DNA of 64,000 nucleotides, taken from positions 7,643,501 to 7,707,500 of the forward strand of contig JAIVEN010000016.1 in assembly GCA_026686845.1 (NCBI GenBank), read 5' to 3'. The notes beneath the pieces were generated by a model, which was given only the letters and a program-made list of their open reading frames with translations, was not told the origin of the DNA and made no database searches. The DNA is from Adenanthera pavonina. Its lineage: Eukaryota > Streptophyta > Magnoliopsida > Fabales > Fabaceae. Both the position numbers and the translations under genes were made by a program. Below, piece by piece: positions 22,938-36,130 of this stretch. The stretch's first letter is position 1. Each line of letters opens with the position of its first letter.

Positions 22938-25900
22938 CTAAAATGGCTTGGAGCAAACTGTGATATGCTTCATGGGATTCGCCACATCCCTGCCGCCGGC
23001 ATGAATCACGAATTCTTCTGGAGTCAGAAAGCTGCCATGGCAGACACAGACAATACAGACTTGGCCTCCCCTGTAAGTGTAAAGAAAGCCTTGTATTCTC
23101 TTCCCACAGGGGCCATCTCCGGTGGTAGTCACAGTTGGCATCTTGCTCAGGACTGCCAAATCATCATATCTAAGATTGCAGGGTTCCAAAAGCTTAGGCC
23201 TTTTCCATGGATTCTCTAGTCTAGTATCCACAGGCCTCGGTGGCAGAACCTTAACCATTGGTTTAGGGTAAACCATGATCTCTTTGCCCTTGTTGGATGA
23301 TGTCATGTTGGAACTGGCTCCTCCTTCAGCCAAACCTCTTGGGCCTGTATAGGGCATGCCATATGAATCACTCACGAATGCACCTTTCAGAACAGAAAGA
23401 AAGAACAAAGAGATTCAGGTTTAGATAAAATATGATAAGACGGCTAAACAGTTGAGTTACTACATTAATAATTGCAGCAGAAAGAAAGTGTCAGTAATTT
23501 CTTATCCAGAAAAACAAAATTACATATATTATAGTCATGCCAATAAGTAATTGTCATATGTAACACTAAAAGCCAAAATTTAATTACAGTTCTCCTTCAT
23601 CACATGTTATCCGCATACCACATGATTATTAAGGGAGAACAGCACAAGACAGACAACCACGCAGAAGTATTCTTGAGTCATAAATCTAGGATCAGAGACA
23701 TAAATCTAGAAGGGAAAATTTCAATCCAGAATTACTATCATGAATATTAGTCATGTTTCAGTTCATTATAGATAAAATAATCCAAAGAGATGTATTCAGT
23801 TCCAAGGCATATGCCTAGTTGAAAGCTTGCATCATCCATGATAATCAATGTCTTCTAACACTTAATTACAATAGTCAATAGCAAAGTCTATCCCTATTCC
23901 AGCAAGTCTTGTGGTATACACCGGCATTAGATTCGTTATATTTGGGCTAAGCCTGTCATTTAGCAACATGAGACTGCACGGGGGAATGCTTGTAGCCAGT
24001 GAAATGAAGCAAGCATATTTGATACTTTCAATAATTACACACAGCTTATGGTGGTATTACTACCATCATTAAATGACAGATCATCTTGTAAAACTCAGCT
24101 AGAGGTGCATAATTTGTTTCCCAGACTCATCGTTGAAATTAGAATGAACCCTTGCCCTCTAGTTTTGGTTTCAACTCTAATGGATGAAAGACAGGACACC
24201 TAGACATTTAGCTTTATCCAAAGGAAAAGCAAAATAATAAGAACATTATCAACATGAGATACAGAGAGATATGAAGAAACTGTTTTATTGAAAGCTAATT
24301 CAATGAACCTTGATGTGGTAAGGAGAATTGATGAGAAAAACGCATGTATCCTTCATTAATGTATGCAAGCAATGAAGAACAACGACAGACAGCATAGATA
24401 ACATCTAGATGTTCAACAATAAGTAGCCTCACTCAAAGACGTAGAGGAACTTTACCATCCTTCCTCTCTTCTCACAAGTACTATACTGCTCCTCTTGTCT
24501 CATGACAACTTGTTACTTAAGCTTCTACTCAAAAAATGGCAAAGAATTCGGATATCTAACAGAAGTTCTACACACTTGCTTAATAGTTACCTAGTATGCC
24601 TGTAGTTCAAAATACATTTAAATGCCTCCTATGTTATCTTAATAGGAAAAGGATCTGATTTCCTATTAGGGATAAGCTTCTATGGCCGCGCATTACTTGG
24701 ATTGGACAGTCTGGTCTGCTATTAACTCCAGAGGCTTTACAATCAATTGATGGTATTATTAGCTGTTGTTTCTTCCATTGTCGTATATGCGATAAATCTT
24801 AGGTAAAACACGGGATTCATTAGTATATCTATTGTCAATACCTTGTAGACTTTAGGTTTGTCATATCTTGCAACACGTGGCTACATTCAAGTGTAGGTAC
24901 CATTACCAAGCAGTATTAAAAATCTCGTGTTCAAATCTTTAATAACAGTCGACAAAAACAGTTTTGCATTTTAATGTTGCCATTCCTCATGTTTGACACA
25001 TACTACTTTTACGAGTGTTCTTTTATGAGTGTTCTCAGCAAAAATGCAATAAATGCTGCTTTCTCGCACCCTATGCCTTTGAAGTGAAACAAGAAATTCT
25101 ACTTGCATTCATTAAAGTTTACTGCCTGTTAGGGTTTTCAGTCACACAACCTTAGCAAAGATAAACCTTTCTCTATTCAACTCTCTTCAGCACAACTCAC
25201 CACAATATCACAAGGATATAACTAGAACAGAATTGCATAAAAACTTAATGACAATAAATTTTTTGAAAATCACTTGGAGGAAAGAAGAATGACATAAAGA
25301 AGCAAGGAAATATAAAGCATTCACAACAAAAAATCGTCTTATTCTTTGATCCTTTAACTGCAATTCAAACCATATGATTGTTATTACCAAAGGGGGAAAA
25401 CATATGATTGCTGGCCAAGTTTCTAATGCAACCACCATAAGTATTAAAAATCAAGCAATTGATTCTTAAATAACCCACCATAAGCCTTTGTTTTGGAATG
25501 ACGGGAAAATAGGGAGAGAGTAATATTACGAGAGAAAATAAAGAGGAATCTAGATAAGGAGATGTTTAAGTTTTCTCTTGTTTACTTCCTAAATTTTCCT
25601 CCCCCTTTATTTTCCCCTCATCCAAATGAAAGGTAACAGGAGAACAAAAAATTGATCCAGATACATATATCACATAAAAAAGGACTCATGTCAAATTTAA
25701 ATTGAGTATCAATCAATCAAATGAATAACATAGAGAAGAAAATGGTAAAGAAAGTGAAGTTACCCTCATGCTTTGATGAATCCACAGAAGGATTTGGCAG
25801 TATCGTGAGCTTGACAGAGGCAGGAGAAATTGCAGGAACCTTTGAAGCAGCAATAATAGCCACAGACTTTTTCGCCTCTGCCGCTCTCTTCAGCTTCTCT

Positions 25901-26286
25901 TGGAGCCATCTCCTCCCAGTCTCTGCCCTTCTCATTGTCTGCAAATCCCCAAACCTCACGAGAACCCTCTCAGCCTCCACGGGAAGGGAAGAGGATCTAT
26001 CCAAAGAAAGAGTAGAGGAATTAAAATGAACCCCATTATCAACCATGAGGATGAGTTCTCTTGGAATGGTAGATGACCTCGTCAAAGGCAATTCTTCTGC
26101 ATTTTGACTATAGAACCCATCCATTGAAAGATTGAGAGAAAGGTTTAGCTCTTTCTGTTTGGCGGATGACTCGGAGTTGATTGGCTTCTCGGGAAAGAAT
26201 TGGTGTAACAGATGCGGAGCAGTTTCACCGTCTTGCTCAGAGAAATCAATCTGATCAACCTGGGTTTCCTGGGTTGTCGACTCCAT
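22938..26286 (-). CDS. NINJA/AFP-family transcriptional co-repressor adaptor
   Basis: Two exons, 26286-25764 and 23383-22938, joined in phase 1 (GAG G|GTAACT ... TGAAAG|GTGCA), giving 322 residues. NINJA/AFP proteins link JAZ or ABI5-type factors to TOPLESS co-repressors in the nucleus, damping jasmonate or ABA responses. The N-terminal EAR motif is LNLSLNLSM (about residues 47-55). A basic mid-region (RRAETGRRWLQEKLKRAAEAKK, residues about 120-141) corresponds to domain B. The C-terminal domain C (MPTVTTTGDGPCGK, then QVCIVCVCHGSFLTPEEF and HAGG...MKHITV) is the JAZ/ABI5-interaction region. The 2.38-kb intron is long for this compact gene. The sequence does not tell me whether it is nearer NINJA or AFP. 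Confidence 0.9.
23384..25763 (-). other. Long intron of the NINJA/AFP gene
   Basis: 2.38 kb of mostly unique, moderately AT-rich sequence between consensus donor (GTAACT) and acceptor (TTCTGAAAG). I see no MITE ends, RNA gene or coding stretch inside; the ORF 25208-25438 (-) lacks features. Confidence 0.6.
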
Positions 26287-28319
26287 CGAAATCCAAGCGA
26301 AAGGTGAAAACTTTTTTTACAATAACAGCTCCCGTCGAAACGGTTCCCTACGAGAAACAGATATATAGAAGTTAGACATAACAAATCGGATTGTCACCTT
26401 AAAATCATTTCAAAAAATTTTCCACACTCACTTCCCCCAGAGATCAATGGGGATTACATACAGAGAAAATGTATAAGGAAAGGGGGAAAGAAGCTCAAAT
26501 CTTATTGCGACATCAAGTTCCATGAACAAAATATTTATACAAGTAAAAGGAGAAGCAAAACTGTGGACGCAGAGCAGCTAATGCGGATATTGCGATGAAA
26601 ACCACGGTACCAGAGATGAAAAGTGCATGAAATGAAGGAGAAACGGAGAGAAAAAGATAGGGATAAAGGAGGGTGGACCTGAATGAGAAGTTCATACACA
26701 GTTATTTTCTTCTGCATGTTGTTGGTATATAGTGAACAGTGTGACAACGCACTTCGAAAATTCCACGTGGTGATCAGAGGGAAGAGAGAGAAAGAGAGGT
26801 TCGAATCGCCAGTGGTTACAAACCCTTTTGCTCTGGCGCGACCCCTCTACCTGGCTCTCTTGCTTCGGCGCTGCGCCTGCGAGTAGGAGCAGCTCGAAGT
26901 AAAAGTGCTCGGACACTTGTTTCATGAACCTGCGTCGTGAGCCTTGGGACTGTCACGTAATTTCGGAAAAAGTTGGGGGTATTAGTGTGAACAGGGAAAA
27001 GTGAGATGGAGCCATCGTTCCTGTGTTTATTTTCCTTAAATGGCATTTTGGATTCTTCTCCCACTTCTCCGGCGAGATCGCTCACTCGCCGTGTCTCATC
27101 TTCACAATCTGGTTGCGCAAGGAAACTAGCACTTTATGATATCGACCTTTTTTTTATTTTTCTTTTTTTTTTCTTTTAAATTGAATTAATTTGTTACTAT
27201 GCTATTTTTTTTTTGCTAAACTAATTTTTAATAAATTTATGCATTTATGTATAATTAGCTTAATTTATTTATTTTATCAAGTTAAATTTATCTACTTGAA
27301 AATTTATTCTATTTAATTGTGAATCACATTGCTAAGTCACCAAAGTGAGTATGCATAAAAACTATTTTTGAATCATCAACTTTGACATTTCTTGCACTTA
27401 AGGTCGTTTTTATCATAGGTTTATGTTAAAATTGATATAGACATCTTTTAAGATTAAATTTTTAGTTAAAATTTTTGAGCAAAAATATTCTAGAAGTGTT
27501 TCATATATTGCTTTTCTTCCATTTCATAATCTGGGCATTATGATGGAGGATATCAAAGTGAAAAAGTGTTAGAAAATATATATGCCATGAGATTCTCATA
27601 ATCTCTTAAAACATAAAATATTAATTAAAGCAGTATTATGTTTAAAACCATAGGGTGTGATATAAAAACATCAAAATTAAAAAAAGTACATCAAATATAA
27701 AAAAAACAGTTTAATGATAATATTGATAAGAATCCATAACATTAGAAGAAAGCGTATGGAAGGAAGTTGGGAATAAATAGGGAATATGGGTTTTGGATTA
27801 TACGAAAGTTTGGGATGTGCATTAAAGTGGAAGGTAGCAGGCAATGACACCAAACTGGCTTCCCAATGCTAGCAAGTAAGTAATCGGTGTTGTTTTTCCT
27901 CTTCTGCATTTGAGCAGACACGTGTACATGAAATCATTTGAATGCTTCTGGTTCTAGGAGAACATTACCATTTTAACATATTTACGAATTATACAAAATA
28001 TTTTAAAATAGTTATTAATTCCATGGTCCTCAACTGTGATTCTTCCAACTCATGCTGAGAGAGTTTCTGCCAATTGGAATTTGACTTGACTAGAATTCCA
28101 ATTAATTAGCAATATTGAATATCGATGATTTGTCACGAAAATACTACACACAAATAATCATCTTTGATATTAATATAGTAAAATATAACATCTATAAAAA
28201 ATCATATTATTCGATGTAATTTTTTGGGGAGCAAAAGAAGGTATATAAATAACCAAGATAGACCTTATTTATCACGACAAAACCTTCTCTATGGGTATTA
28301 TATTACTTTATTGTAATTT
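26287..28319. other. NINJA/AFP promoter and spacer
   Basis: 5' leader and promoter to about 27120, then AT-rich spacer. ORFs on both strands at 26513-27085 overlap each other in a GC-richer leader and show no domain. Nothing else is seen. Confidence 0.5.
26763..26770. promoter_or_regulatory. Perfect G-box upstream of NINJA/AFP
   Basis: CCACGTGG palindrome about 480 bp upstream of the ATG at 26286. G-boxes and ABRE cores (ACGTG) bind bZIP and bHLH factors such as ABI5/ABF and MYC. These are the factors whose output NINJA/AFP proteins dampen, so a feedback loop is plausible but inferred. Confidence 0.5.
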
Positions 28320-28508
28320 ATTGTTTTTGCTCGGAAACAAGATGGGCTACGCCCAAAGTAGACACATCACAACAGTGAGGGGTCTCCAGACTTGGACTGT
28401 CAATACTTGGAATCCTGGTCAATGTCAAGGCCGAGTGGGCCAGTCCGTCAACTAACCCATTGGCCTCACTTCCAATGTGCCTCAACTTCACCCTCCGAGC
28501 GCTCTTCC
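28320..28508 (-). mobile_element. RNase H-like tail of a non-LTR retroelement (fragment)
   Basis: On the minus strand an open frame of about 60 codons runs from ARRVKLRHIGSEANGLVDGL to a TAA near 28320. The pattern HIxxEANxLxDxLA is the C-terminal signature of the RNase H domain (RVT_3 type) in plant LINE-like elements and related plant proteins. No reverse transcriptase or endonuclease is next to it, so this is a fragment. Confidence 0.55.
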
Positions 28509-29763
28509 TTACGCTCGGAAAAATATATTTAGTTTTTTTGTCAGAACATCATAAAAACATTATTTAAATATTTGAACATGCATGTTTTACTAATTCACTA
28601 CTTAATTAACTAATTTAGATTATTGGAATTAAATTTTAGACATGTTTCATCTGTCTCCTAACAAAATATAAGTTTTATAATCTCAAATCACATCACATTA
28701 ATGTATTTACATTGTAGACTGAGTTTTTATAATAATATTTATAAAAATAAAATTTATCATTAATTTTATTTATTTAACTTCTAAATCATGAGAAATATTA
28801 ATTATTATTGTTTTTATATTTTTTAATAATAATTTTATTTTTGAGTGTTCAAACATTTTTTTAGATTTTTATTTTTAATAAAAGGCTTTTTAATACGAAG
28901 ATAAAGAAGGGTATCATTTAACGTTCTATTCTATTCTAAACTCAAGTCACCAATATTTTATTGAAATATAAAAACGAAATCGCAATCAGTTTTTTTTTTC
29001 TTAAAAAAATTAGCACGTCAAATGTATTTATTTTTTTACTCTTACATGTGCTTAAATTTTTATTCAATGAAAATTTGGTATATGAAATCTCTCAAATTCA
29101 TTTTTGGACTTTCATGTTCTTATATTTTCTTAGCTACACTTGAATTATTAAAATATAAAAACTAAATTAGCTATAATTCGTTTTCTTTTTTACTAAAAGA
29201 AGGAGAATATTAGCATGTCAAATATATATAAATTTTTGCACTTTCATGTGCTTATGTTTTTGGCTAATTAAATCTGTCAAGTGCATAGAGTTGGTTAAAG
29301 CACTCAAATGAGACATTTTAGAAACTCTCATAAAAAGAGACATTCCAGAAGCGAATAAAAACGTAAAATGACTGAGCAAAAGAGAGGGAGATTAGATAAG
29401 AAAATGACAATCATTTTGTAGAAACTCTCATAAAAAGAGACATTCTAGAAACGAATAAAAACATAAAATGACTGAGCAAAAGAGAGGGAGATTAGAAAAT
29501 AAAATGACAATCATTTTGAAAAAGAGAAAAATATGACTGTGCCAAAACACTCGTGTATGGGCTGTGTAAGCCTCCTAATTATAAATTTATGACTAATATA
29601 CCATTGAATGATGGAAATATGCAAATCAGAGCCCTCAGCTTCCGCCTAAATAACCACAAGGTAAATTATTGTCCCCTTTCCTCAACAAGGGAAAAATATA
29701 GTGGTGTTTTGCTAACCAAAAAAAATTATCCTTTCACTGGTTTCTTTTCACCAATCATCATGC
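28509..29763. other. AT-rich spacer with local repeats
   Basis: AT-rich, no gene. Two diverged copies of a block (near 28964-29065 and 29147-29260, sharing ATATAAAAAC, TAGCA(C/T)GTCAAAT and CATGTGCTTA) precede the 100-bp tandem pair listed separately. The 3' UTR of the G3BP-like gene probably occupies the last part; the ORF 29553-29906 (+) is the shadow of its RGG exon. Confidence 0.5.
29321..29520. repeat. 100-bp tandem duplication
   Basis: 29321-29420 and 29421-29520 are near-identical direct copies, each starting GAAACTCTCATAAAAAGAGA and containing TGACTGAGCAAAAGAGAGGG. Only a handful of mismatches are visible, so the event is recent. Confidence 0.9.
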
Positions 29764-32700
29764 TTAAGTTGACAGTTGCGAACTTCGGCTTCCCCCACCT
29801 TGCCGGCCGCCGCGTCCACTTCCATTTTGGCTTACCTGCAAAGAACTATCTCCTTTCTGTCCAGCTGAACCCTTGGATCGCCCTGAAAACTCTCCCTGGT
29901 TTCTGAATTCGCTTCTTCCATAACCCCGGCCACTGCTAAATTTCCCTCGACCCCTAAAGCTATCGTTTCTGAAGCTACCTCTTCCGGAAGGATACCTCCC
30001 CCTCCCACTACTACCGCTGACTGGAACAACATTACCAAATAAAAAAAAAAAATAGTACAATCAACCTCTATCTGATAACCACAGTCCAAGTCCAATTCCC
30101 ATTAGATAAAATTTTTCTTTCGCAAACAGTTTACCTCGAGTAGTTGTTCTCTTTTCTTCGATAGCAGCTTGTCGACCACCAACGATGATATGTGCCGCCT
30201 GAAATGAATTTTAGCCAGGGCTATTAGTTAGATTGTCAGTAACTCATGATATTCAATGATAGAAAAGTCAGGATATCACGAAGACACTTCAAAATAATCT
30301 GAATCAATAGAAGCTTTCCAGTCTGCCAGCGCACAAACCATGATTCAACACCAAATTTTTACTAGTATTTAGTACCCATTTCAGTTAACGGGGCTTCAAT
30401 TCTACAGAAATAGTAAGTCATAGTTATTTGACGTTTGAATCATGTTTCACGGCTACTCAGCCATTGACAAAAGCTCATGTGCACATTGCAACCAAACTTA
30501 GTGAGAAATTAAATTCAAGTCATGAAATTTCAAAACAACGGACAAGATTCATGACCATCTATTCTGCATTGGATAGAAGGATGTCCAAGTAAATTTAGAA
30601 GCGAATGGTATTCCCTTTTCAGGTAAAGAGAGAGAAGGGGAACGGGGGTCTCAGTTAAAATAAAAAAAGTGCAGAATCCTGAGATATATACGCAGAACAT
30701 ATAGTTCTCAGATCATCTATAGTGTCATAGAGAGGCCAAACATTGGAGTTTGATGAGCAAAATGGATCTCTAAGTTGACTAATTTCCCATTCTCTCACTC
30801 ATCTCCTTCCACACGGCATATATATGCCAGTCAACAGTTATCACAATCATTTCTTCGGTTACTAACACCACTACCATTATGACTCTAAAATGTACAGCAT
30901 TTTCCACAAACACTACCCAACAGTAACATCACATTCCCCAAAGCAAGCCCTGTTCCTACTAGCACTGTCCCTACAGTTCACTGTGATAACATGCATCTGG
31001 CGGTTTGAGACAATGGGGAACAAATGCCAAAAATACCCTTTTTTTTAGGTAGAAGGAGAAATTTAATAACAGAGAGAGAGACCAAAGAGCACTCAAAAAC
31101 TAAACAAGAGGACAAAGAAACGAGACAGCAACGTTGAAGCCTTAATATTCAAATACAGGTCAACTACCAGGACCCTTAATCAGAACTAAACTTGAGACGT
31201 GGACAATAACCAAACAAGTGAGAAGGCAGATATTTAGCATTACATTAAAAAAATCATCAGTGACATAGACAATGAACTCTATATCATTCAGGCAACTCAA
31301 TCATAGATAGAAATGTCTATTCAATTTCAGACAAGTGAGACCTTTATGTATGTCGCACACCTATCAAAAGTCAAGCAGGCTAACTAAACATTCTAAGCAA
31401 ACTTTCCAGTCCAATGAACATAGAAAACCAATCCCATTTGCAAGGTACATTTATCTGTTACTTCAGCTGGATTACCAGAAAGGTCTTCCAATTGAGAAAT
31501 GTATGCAGTATGTAGAGTTACTTCACTGATATTGAAGAATTCAAGGTAATGATGTTTTACCTTGAATCGTCAACAACCAAACGGTCATTCAGTACATTGC
31601 TTCAACCAACTTAAGCTTTTAATGTTCCAGTGCCAGAGCGACTCTTATTAGAAGCTGGAATTTAGAGACTATTGACAGCATTGACACAAGCTACAACACA
31701 ATCCTAATCCTTACGAGTAACACTACATGTAAAGCACTCTAAAGGTTAGTATTAGAACTTTATTAATGAATCCTATGAATGTCCATAAACAGACACCTAT
31801 CAGCGGTTTCTGTTGATCTAAAACTATAATCTCAGAAGTTTAACAGAGCAGGATGTACCTCAAGTGCACTTTGCATGGAACTCAATTCTTCAAATTCAAC
31901 AAATCCAAAACAGAATCCCTGCTGCAAGAGGGAAAAAATAGGTACCAAGTAAGCTTGCCTTTAGATAATTCTCAGGTAGTTTGGAAGTGCAGAAAGTAAC
32001 ATCCACGTACCTTGCTACTCCTAACTTGAATTCCATCATGCTTAATAGGTCCAAATTTCTTAAACACCTCCTCAAGTTGTTCAACTGTTGCATTAAATGG
32101 CAAGTTCCGTACATATATTGAGTGGCCTTCAGCTGTAAAAATTAAAGTGAGTCAGCTGATTTTTGAACTGAAATTTAAAGCACTCGTCTATATCAACTCA
32201 ACTCTATAAATTGTTTTAGTCTGCTTATCCTTTTCCTGATATGACTGTTTTAATCTTTTTCACTCACAAATCTTGATAACGAAGAACAAATATATCAACA
32301 AGGACCAAAAAATGTGCCTTTAAATTGCAGTTAACTCGTCTAAAAGATAAAAATAGCAGTCAATTGTCAACAAGCTTCAATATATACCTTCTTCGTGAAC
32401 ATCACTACTCTCAGGAGCACTATCACTATTAGGAACTGGTGCCTCAGGTCCAGGAGTAGATTTGGCAGCAGCAGCCAATTGTTGACTGGGTTTTGCAGAT
32501 GCTACTCTTACAGTTTGGGTAGGAACATAGACAGGACCAGATGCTGCATTACTTTTCATTACCTTGACATCAATGAAATTAATCATCAAGTTAACAAATG
32601 TAAAAGATGGGTTAGAACCACAAAGCAGGTAAGGGGATTTTCTCACAATTGATGCATATGATTTTCTTGGTGCATCATCCTGGACTACTGGGGTTGAATC

Positions 32701-34982
32701 AAGACTTGTAACAATATTGTTTTGATTCGGTTCAGTATAGGATTCAGTGACCTCTTCATCAATAACTGATCCTTCACCCTCATTCTCCGAGGGATCATCA
32801 ACTTCAGCACCATTATGAAGGTGTTCCCCTTCTACAGAAGTTGCTGTATCTGCCACATGTTGTTCAGGAGTACGAATAACCTCTAGAAACATGGAATAAT
32901 CAATTGTCAATGTCGCGCTTTAAGCAAAACAAATATTTATATAACACATATAATATCACACTAACCTGCTTCTGGCACAGGAACATTCTCAGTATTTTCA
33001 TTGTTGATTTCTGAGACAGAATTTAATTGCAATGTGTCTGCATCCTCAATATACCTAAAGACATCATTTAAGACATAATAGCCCTTATCTTGCGGAGCTA
33101 GAAAGAATGTCTGTGTGAACTTCCTTGTCACACCATCCTTCCCAGTTAAGCATCCAGTAACTAAAACGATAACACCTTTATCATATGACTCCTGAGCGTC
33201 TGCAGTTTTTATTTCTGCCGTATAGTCTTCATAATTCAGGGAAAGAATCTTTTCATTTATTGCCTGCTCCAATTCACGAGTTGAGTTAAAGCAAATCAAG
33301 TTGTGTTAATATATACAAGAGGCCAAATTTTCTCAAAGCATACACTAGCAAGATAGTTTCTCAGATATCTTATTATTTATAGATAGCCTCTTGAGGAATC
33401 CAGAAGTTATATAACTTGACATTCTAAATAACAAAATTGTCAAGCTAGATACTCCCTCTATTTCAAAATGATTGTCACTTTTGCGTTTTGGTTGTTTCAA
33501 AATGATTGTCACTTTAGAATTCCAATAAAGCATTAATTATTTTTGTATCATTTTACCCTTCATTAATGAAAATAATGGCAGGTGGAATCAAAATGCTTAC
33601 ATAGAAATAATTCATTGATATAAGGTTATTTTAATCAAATACAATCAGATTATATTATAATTAGGCTATTTCATAACTTTCTTAATTTGTGTGCATGGCT
33701 CCAAAGCAACAATTATTTTGAAATAGAGGGAGTAGATAAGTATGAGAATCAAATGCATAACTATGATAATGATTTTGAATTTAGTAGAGAAAAAATAAAA
33801 AAATAAAAGCCAGGAATTATTCTTCTAAAAATGCTCACAAAAGAATTAGTGAAGTGAAAAAGAAGATCTGTTTGAACAATCAACATGTCGATGCTTATTT
33901 ATTGTTCCACAAAATTCTTGAAACATTTATAGAAAAAGTCAACACAAGGTTCGCTGACAGACTGCAGCACATAGCATATATTATAAATTTTTCAAAATCT
34001 TAATGATTTGGGTTGGGCTGGATAAGGTCATGGAGAATTGGATGGATAATGGATCAAATTTTCCAACCCTACTGAACATCAAGACAAATAGCTTAACGAT
34101 TAAACAATTGCCGACTTGCTATACATAGATACAAATTAGTAATCTGGTATAAGCTTCATACTTAATCATCATTGCTTTAAACCTTCTATTCATACAACCG
34201 AAGTCCAGATGTCAGTTGTCCTACATGTAATCTACTATGTCCTTCAATGCCGATTGGTTCTGTGACAGAGCAGACAAAGTATGGCCAGTAAGGTAAAGTT
34301 GTTCATACCCTACTTGCAAGCCAGAGGCTCTAAGCGATATAGCCCTTCAACAGTTTTGTTCTACCAAAGTCTCCTTGGTTATTTTATATGTAAATAATCT
34401 CCATACCCTACTATATTTTTTCACGAATATTCTACTTGACATATAGCCACGAATCATCAATAATTGAAATATAAATTCACCATGTGGTAGTAATTACATA
34501 GCTCTAAATTTCAGTTATTTCATAATTAAAAACACTCCCACTACTCCACTGCAGATGCAGAGATGAAGCGCATGATGGTACATATGTAAAAAAAATAATT
34601 ATGAAAATGATTAAAAAAAAAAATCCCGAAGCTTAAATAATGACTCAGGACATTTGGGCTCTTTGCATCTTTGGCAATTGGAAGAAAGGATATTTCATAG
34701 ATAATTTGTCCATAGTCTAGATGTATTTGGAAATGAGCAATATAAGGCTTTTTCATGTTAGGGGTGAATCAGACAAACATGGCCTGTTGAACTTACTTGC
34801 ATAGTTGTCACTGCTGTCATCACTCCCTTGCCATCTGGTCGGCTTAGGAAGCTTGAATCTTGATAAAATCTGTGCACCAAGTTTGGGGATTGGTGCAGAA
34901 TTTGATAATATTGCTCCACAAAGGCATTGCCAACCACTTCAGCACTAGGAGCAGGGGCAGGGCTTGCATCCTGCGTTGCCAT
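29764..34982 (-). CDS. G3BP-like protein (NTF2 + RRM + RGG)
   Basis: Eight coding exons on the minus strand: 34982-34797, 33263-32966, 32882-32647, 32562-32388, 32132-32011, 31921-31859, 30198-30135, 30020-29764; phases agree, 466 residues. Plant G3BP-like proteins bind RNA and assemble into cytoplasmic stress granules. The NTF2-like domain spans about residues 15-130 (VGNAFVEQYYQILHQSP; YYVLNDVFRYI). A disordered acidic region follows. The RRM begins near residue 303 with RNP2-like IYVRNLPF and RNP1-like GFCFGFVEF (about 341). The C-terminal tail from about residue 382 is rich in RG/RGG and Ser. A donor at about 35931 (CCAGCAG|GTACTCG) indicates a 5'-UTR exon and a roughly 0.95-kb leader intron. 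Intron 1 (34796-33264) carries a Stowaway-type MITE. Confidence 0.93.
33452..33732. mobile_element. Stowaway-type MITE in G3BP-like intron 1
   Basis: It starts CTCCCTCTATTTCAAAATGA and ends with the inverse, ATTTTGAAATAGAGGGAG, flanked on both sides by TA (33450-33451 and 33733-33734). It is 281 bp with no coding capacity. A partial internal duplication of the end (TTTCAAAATGATTGTCACTT) occurs at 33462 and again near 33496. Confidence 0.88.
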
Positions 34983-36130
34983 CTAAAACAAATAAAAGCA
35001 GAAGAAATCATTAACTATAGATTAACTTCATCTGTGGAAACAAGCAGAAAATCATATTTCAGTTTGCCACCCTTCTCTGCCCCAGATCAAATCAACAAAA
35101 GAACGATGAGAAATTAAGCTTATCATATTTCATAAGAAAGAATAACGTTAGTCATTTAATGGAAATCAATATTAATAGTAAAGCATGAAAACAGAGCCTA
35201 CATATCTAATAGGAAAAATACCTGTAATATGGATTATAAAGAAAAGGCAGATAAGAAACTTAAAAATCGCTGACTGTAATAGCCACAACTCCCTCAAAAA
35301 CGATTTCTTGGAGATCACTAACATGGAATGTCAGGTTTAAAAGCTTGAGCAAATGATGAAGCGGATTGATGTTTATGAAGATTGGTATAGAGGGGTTAGG
35401 CACTCTGCAAAACAGCTGTTTGGAAAAAAAAAACGAAAAAGAAAAAATAGGCTCCCCGATACAGATGATCAGAAAGCCTATAATTAATGCCCAGTCCCTA
35501 CTCCAAAGGTAATAAGTAAGGACTTCTACAGCAGAATCTAAGTACTTAGCCCATGTTGCAGGCAAAATACCCATAGTTAAGCAACATTAGTAGACCATGA
35601 AAGCAGTACAGTCATTTCAGACAAGCAGGATCCAAGTTTGGAATGCATCAGACCACGACAGAAAACGAAGGCGATAAAAATACCAGGATGCCAGGAGTAT
35701 TGACCTAGCGAAAAATATCGAAAGAGGCAAGAAAAAATGTAATTTTATGCAAAATTGTGAGTGGACAACCGCAAATCATCACAAGAAGAAAAACCCAGTA
35801 AAATCCTTATCAAGCAAATTATATTTTATTGACAGATCAATCAGCAAGTAAGCTACATAACCAAATTATAGACCAAAATCAGCATATCTGAGTAAAATTA
35901 GAACGAATAACATTCAAGGGAGCGCGAGTACCTGCTGGGAAACGATATACAGCGAGGAGAGAAGAGAGATCTGAGCTCTGCAAGTGAAAAGGGACAACAA
36001 AGGCTTTAAAAAACGCAAAGGTAGTGAGAGACAGCGGAAAGATTCTGAAGCTTTCGTGAATTCGTGTTCGGAGATCACAAAAGAAGACTCCCGCTTTCCT
36101 TTTCTGAGATGCCCATTATGACGTTTTTTT
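34983..36130 (-). promoter_or_regulatory. G3BP-like 5' leader intron, first exon and promoter
   Basis: Between the ATG and a purine-rich (minus-strand CT-rich) patch at 35935-36080 lies one intron-like span. The patch reads as a typical first non-coding exon (CTCTTCTCTCCTCGCTG on the minus strand). The short ORFs here (34860-35117, 35260-35574) have no features. Confidence 0.5.

Noticed and set aside
26790..26830. GGTTCGAATC as a tRNA T-loop
   Set aside because: Flanking bases do not form a T stem, and no acceptor, D or anticodon arm can be built.
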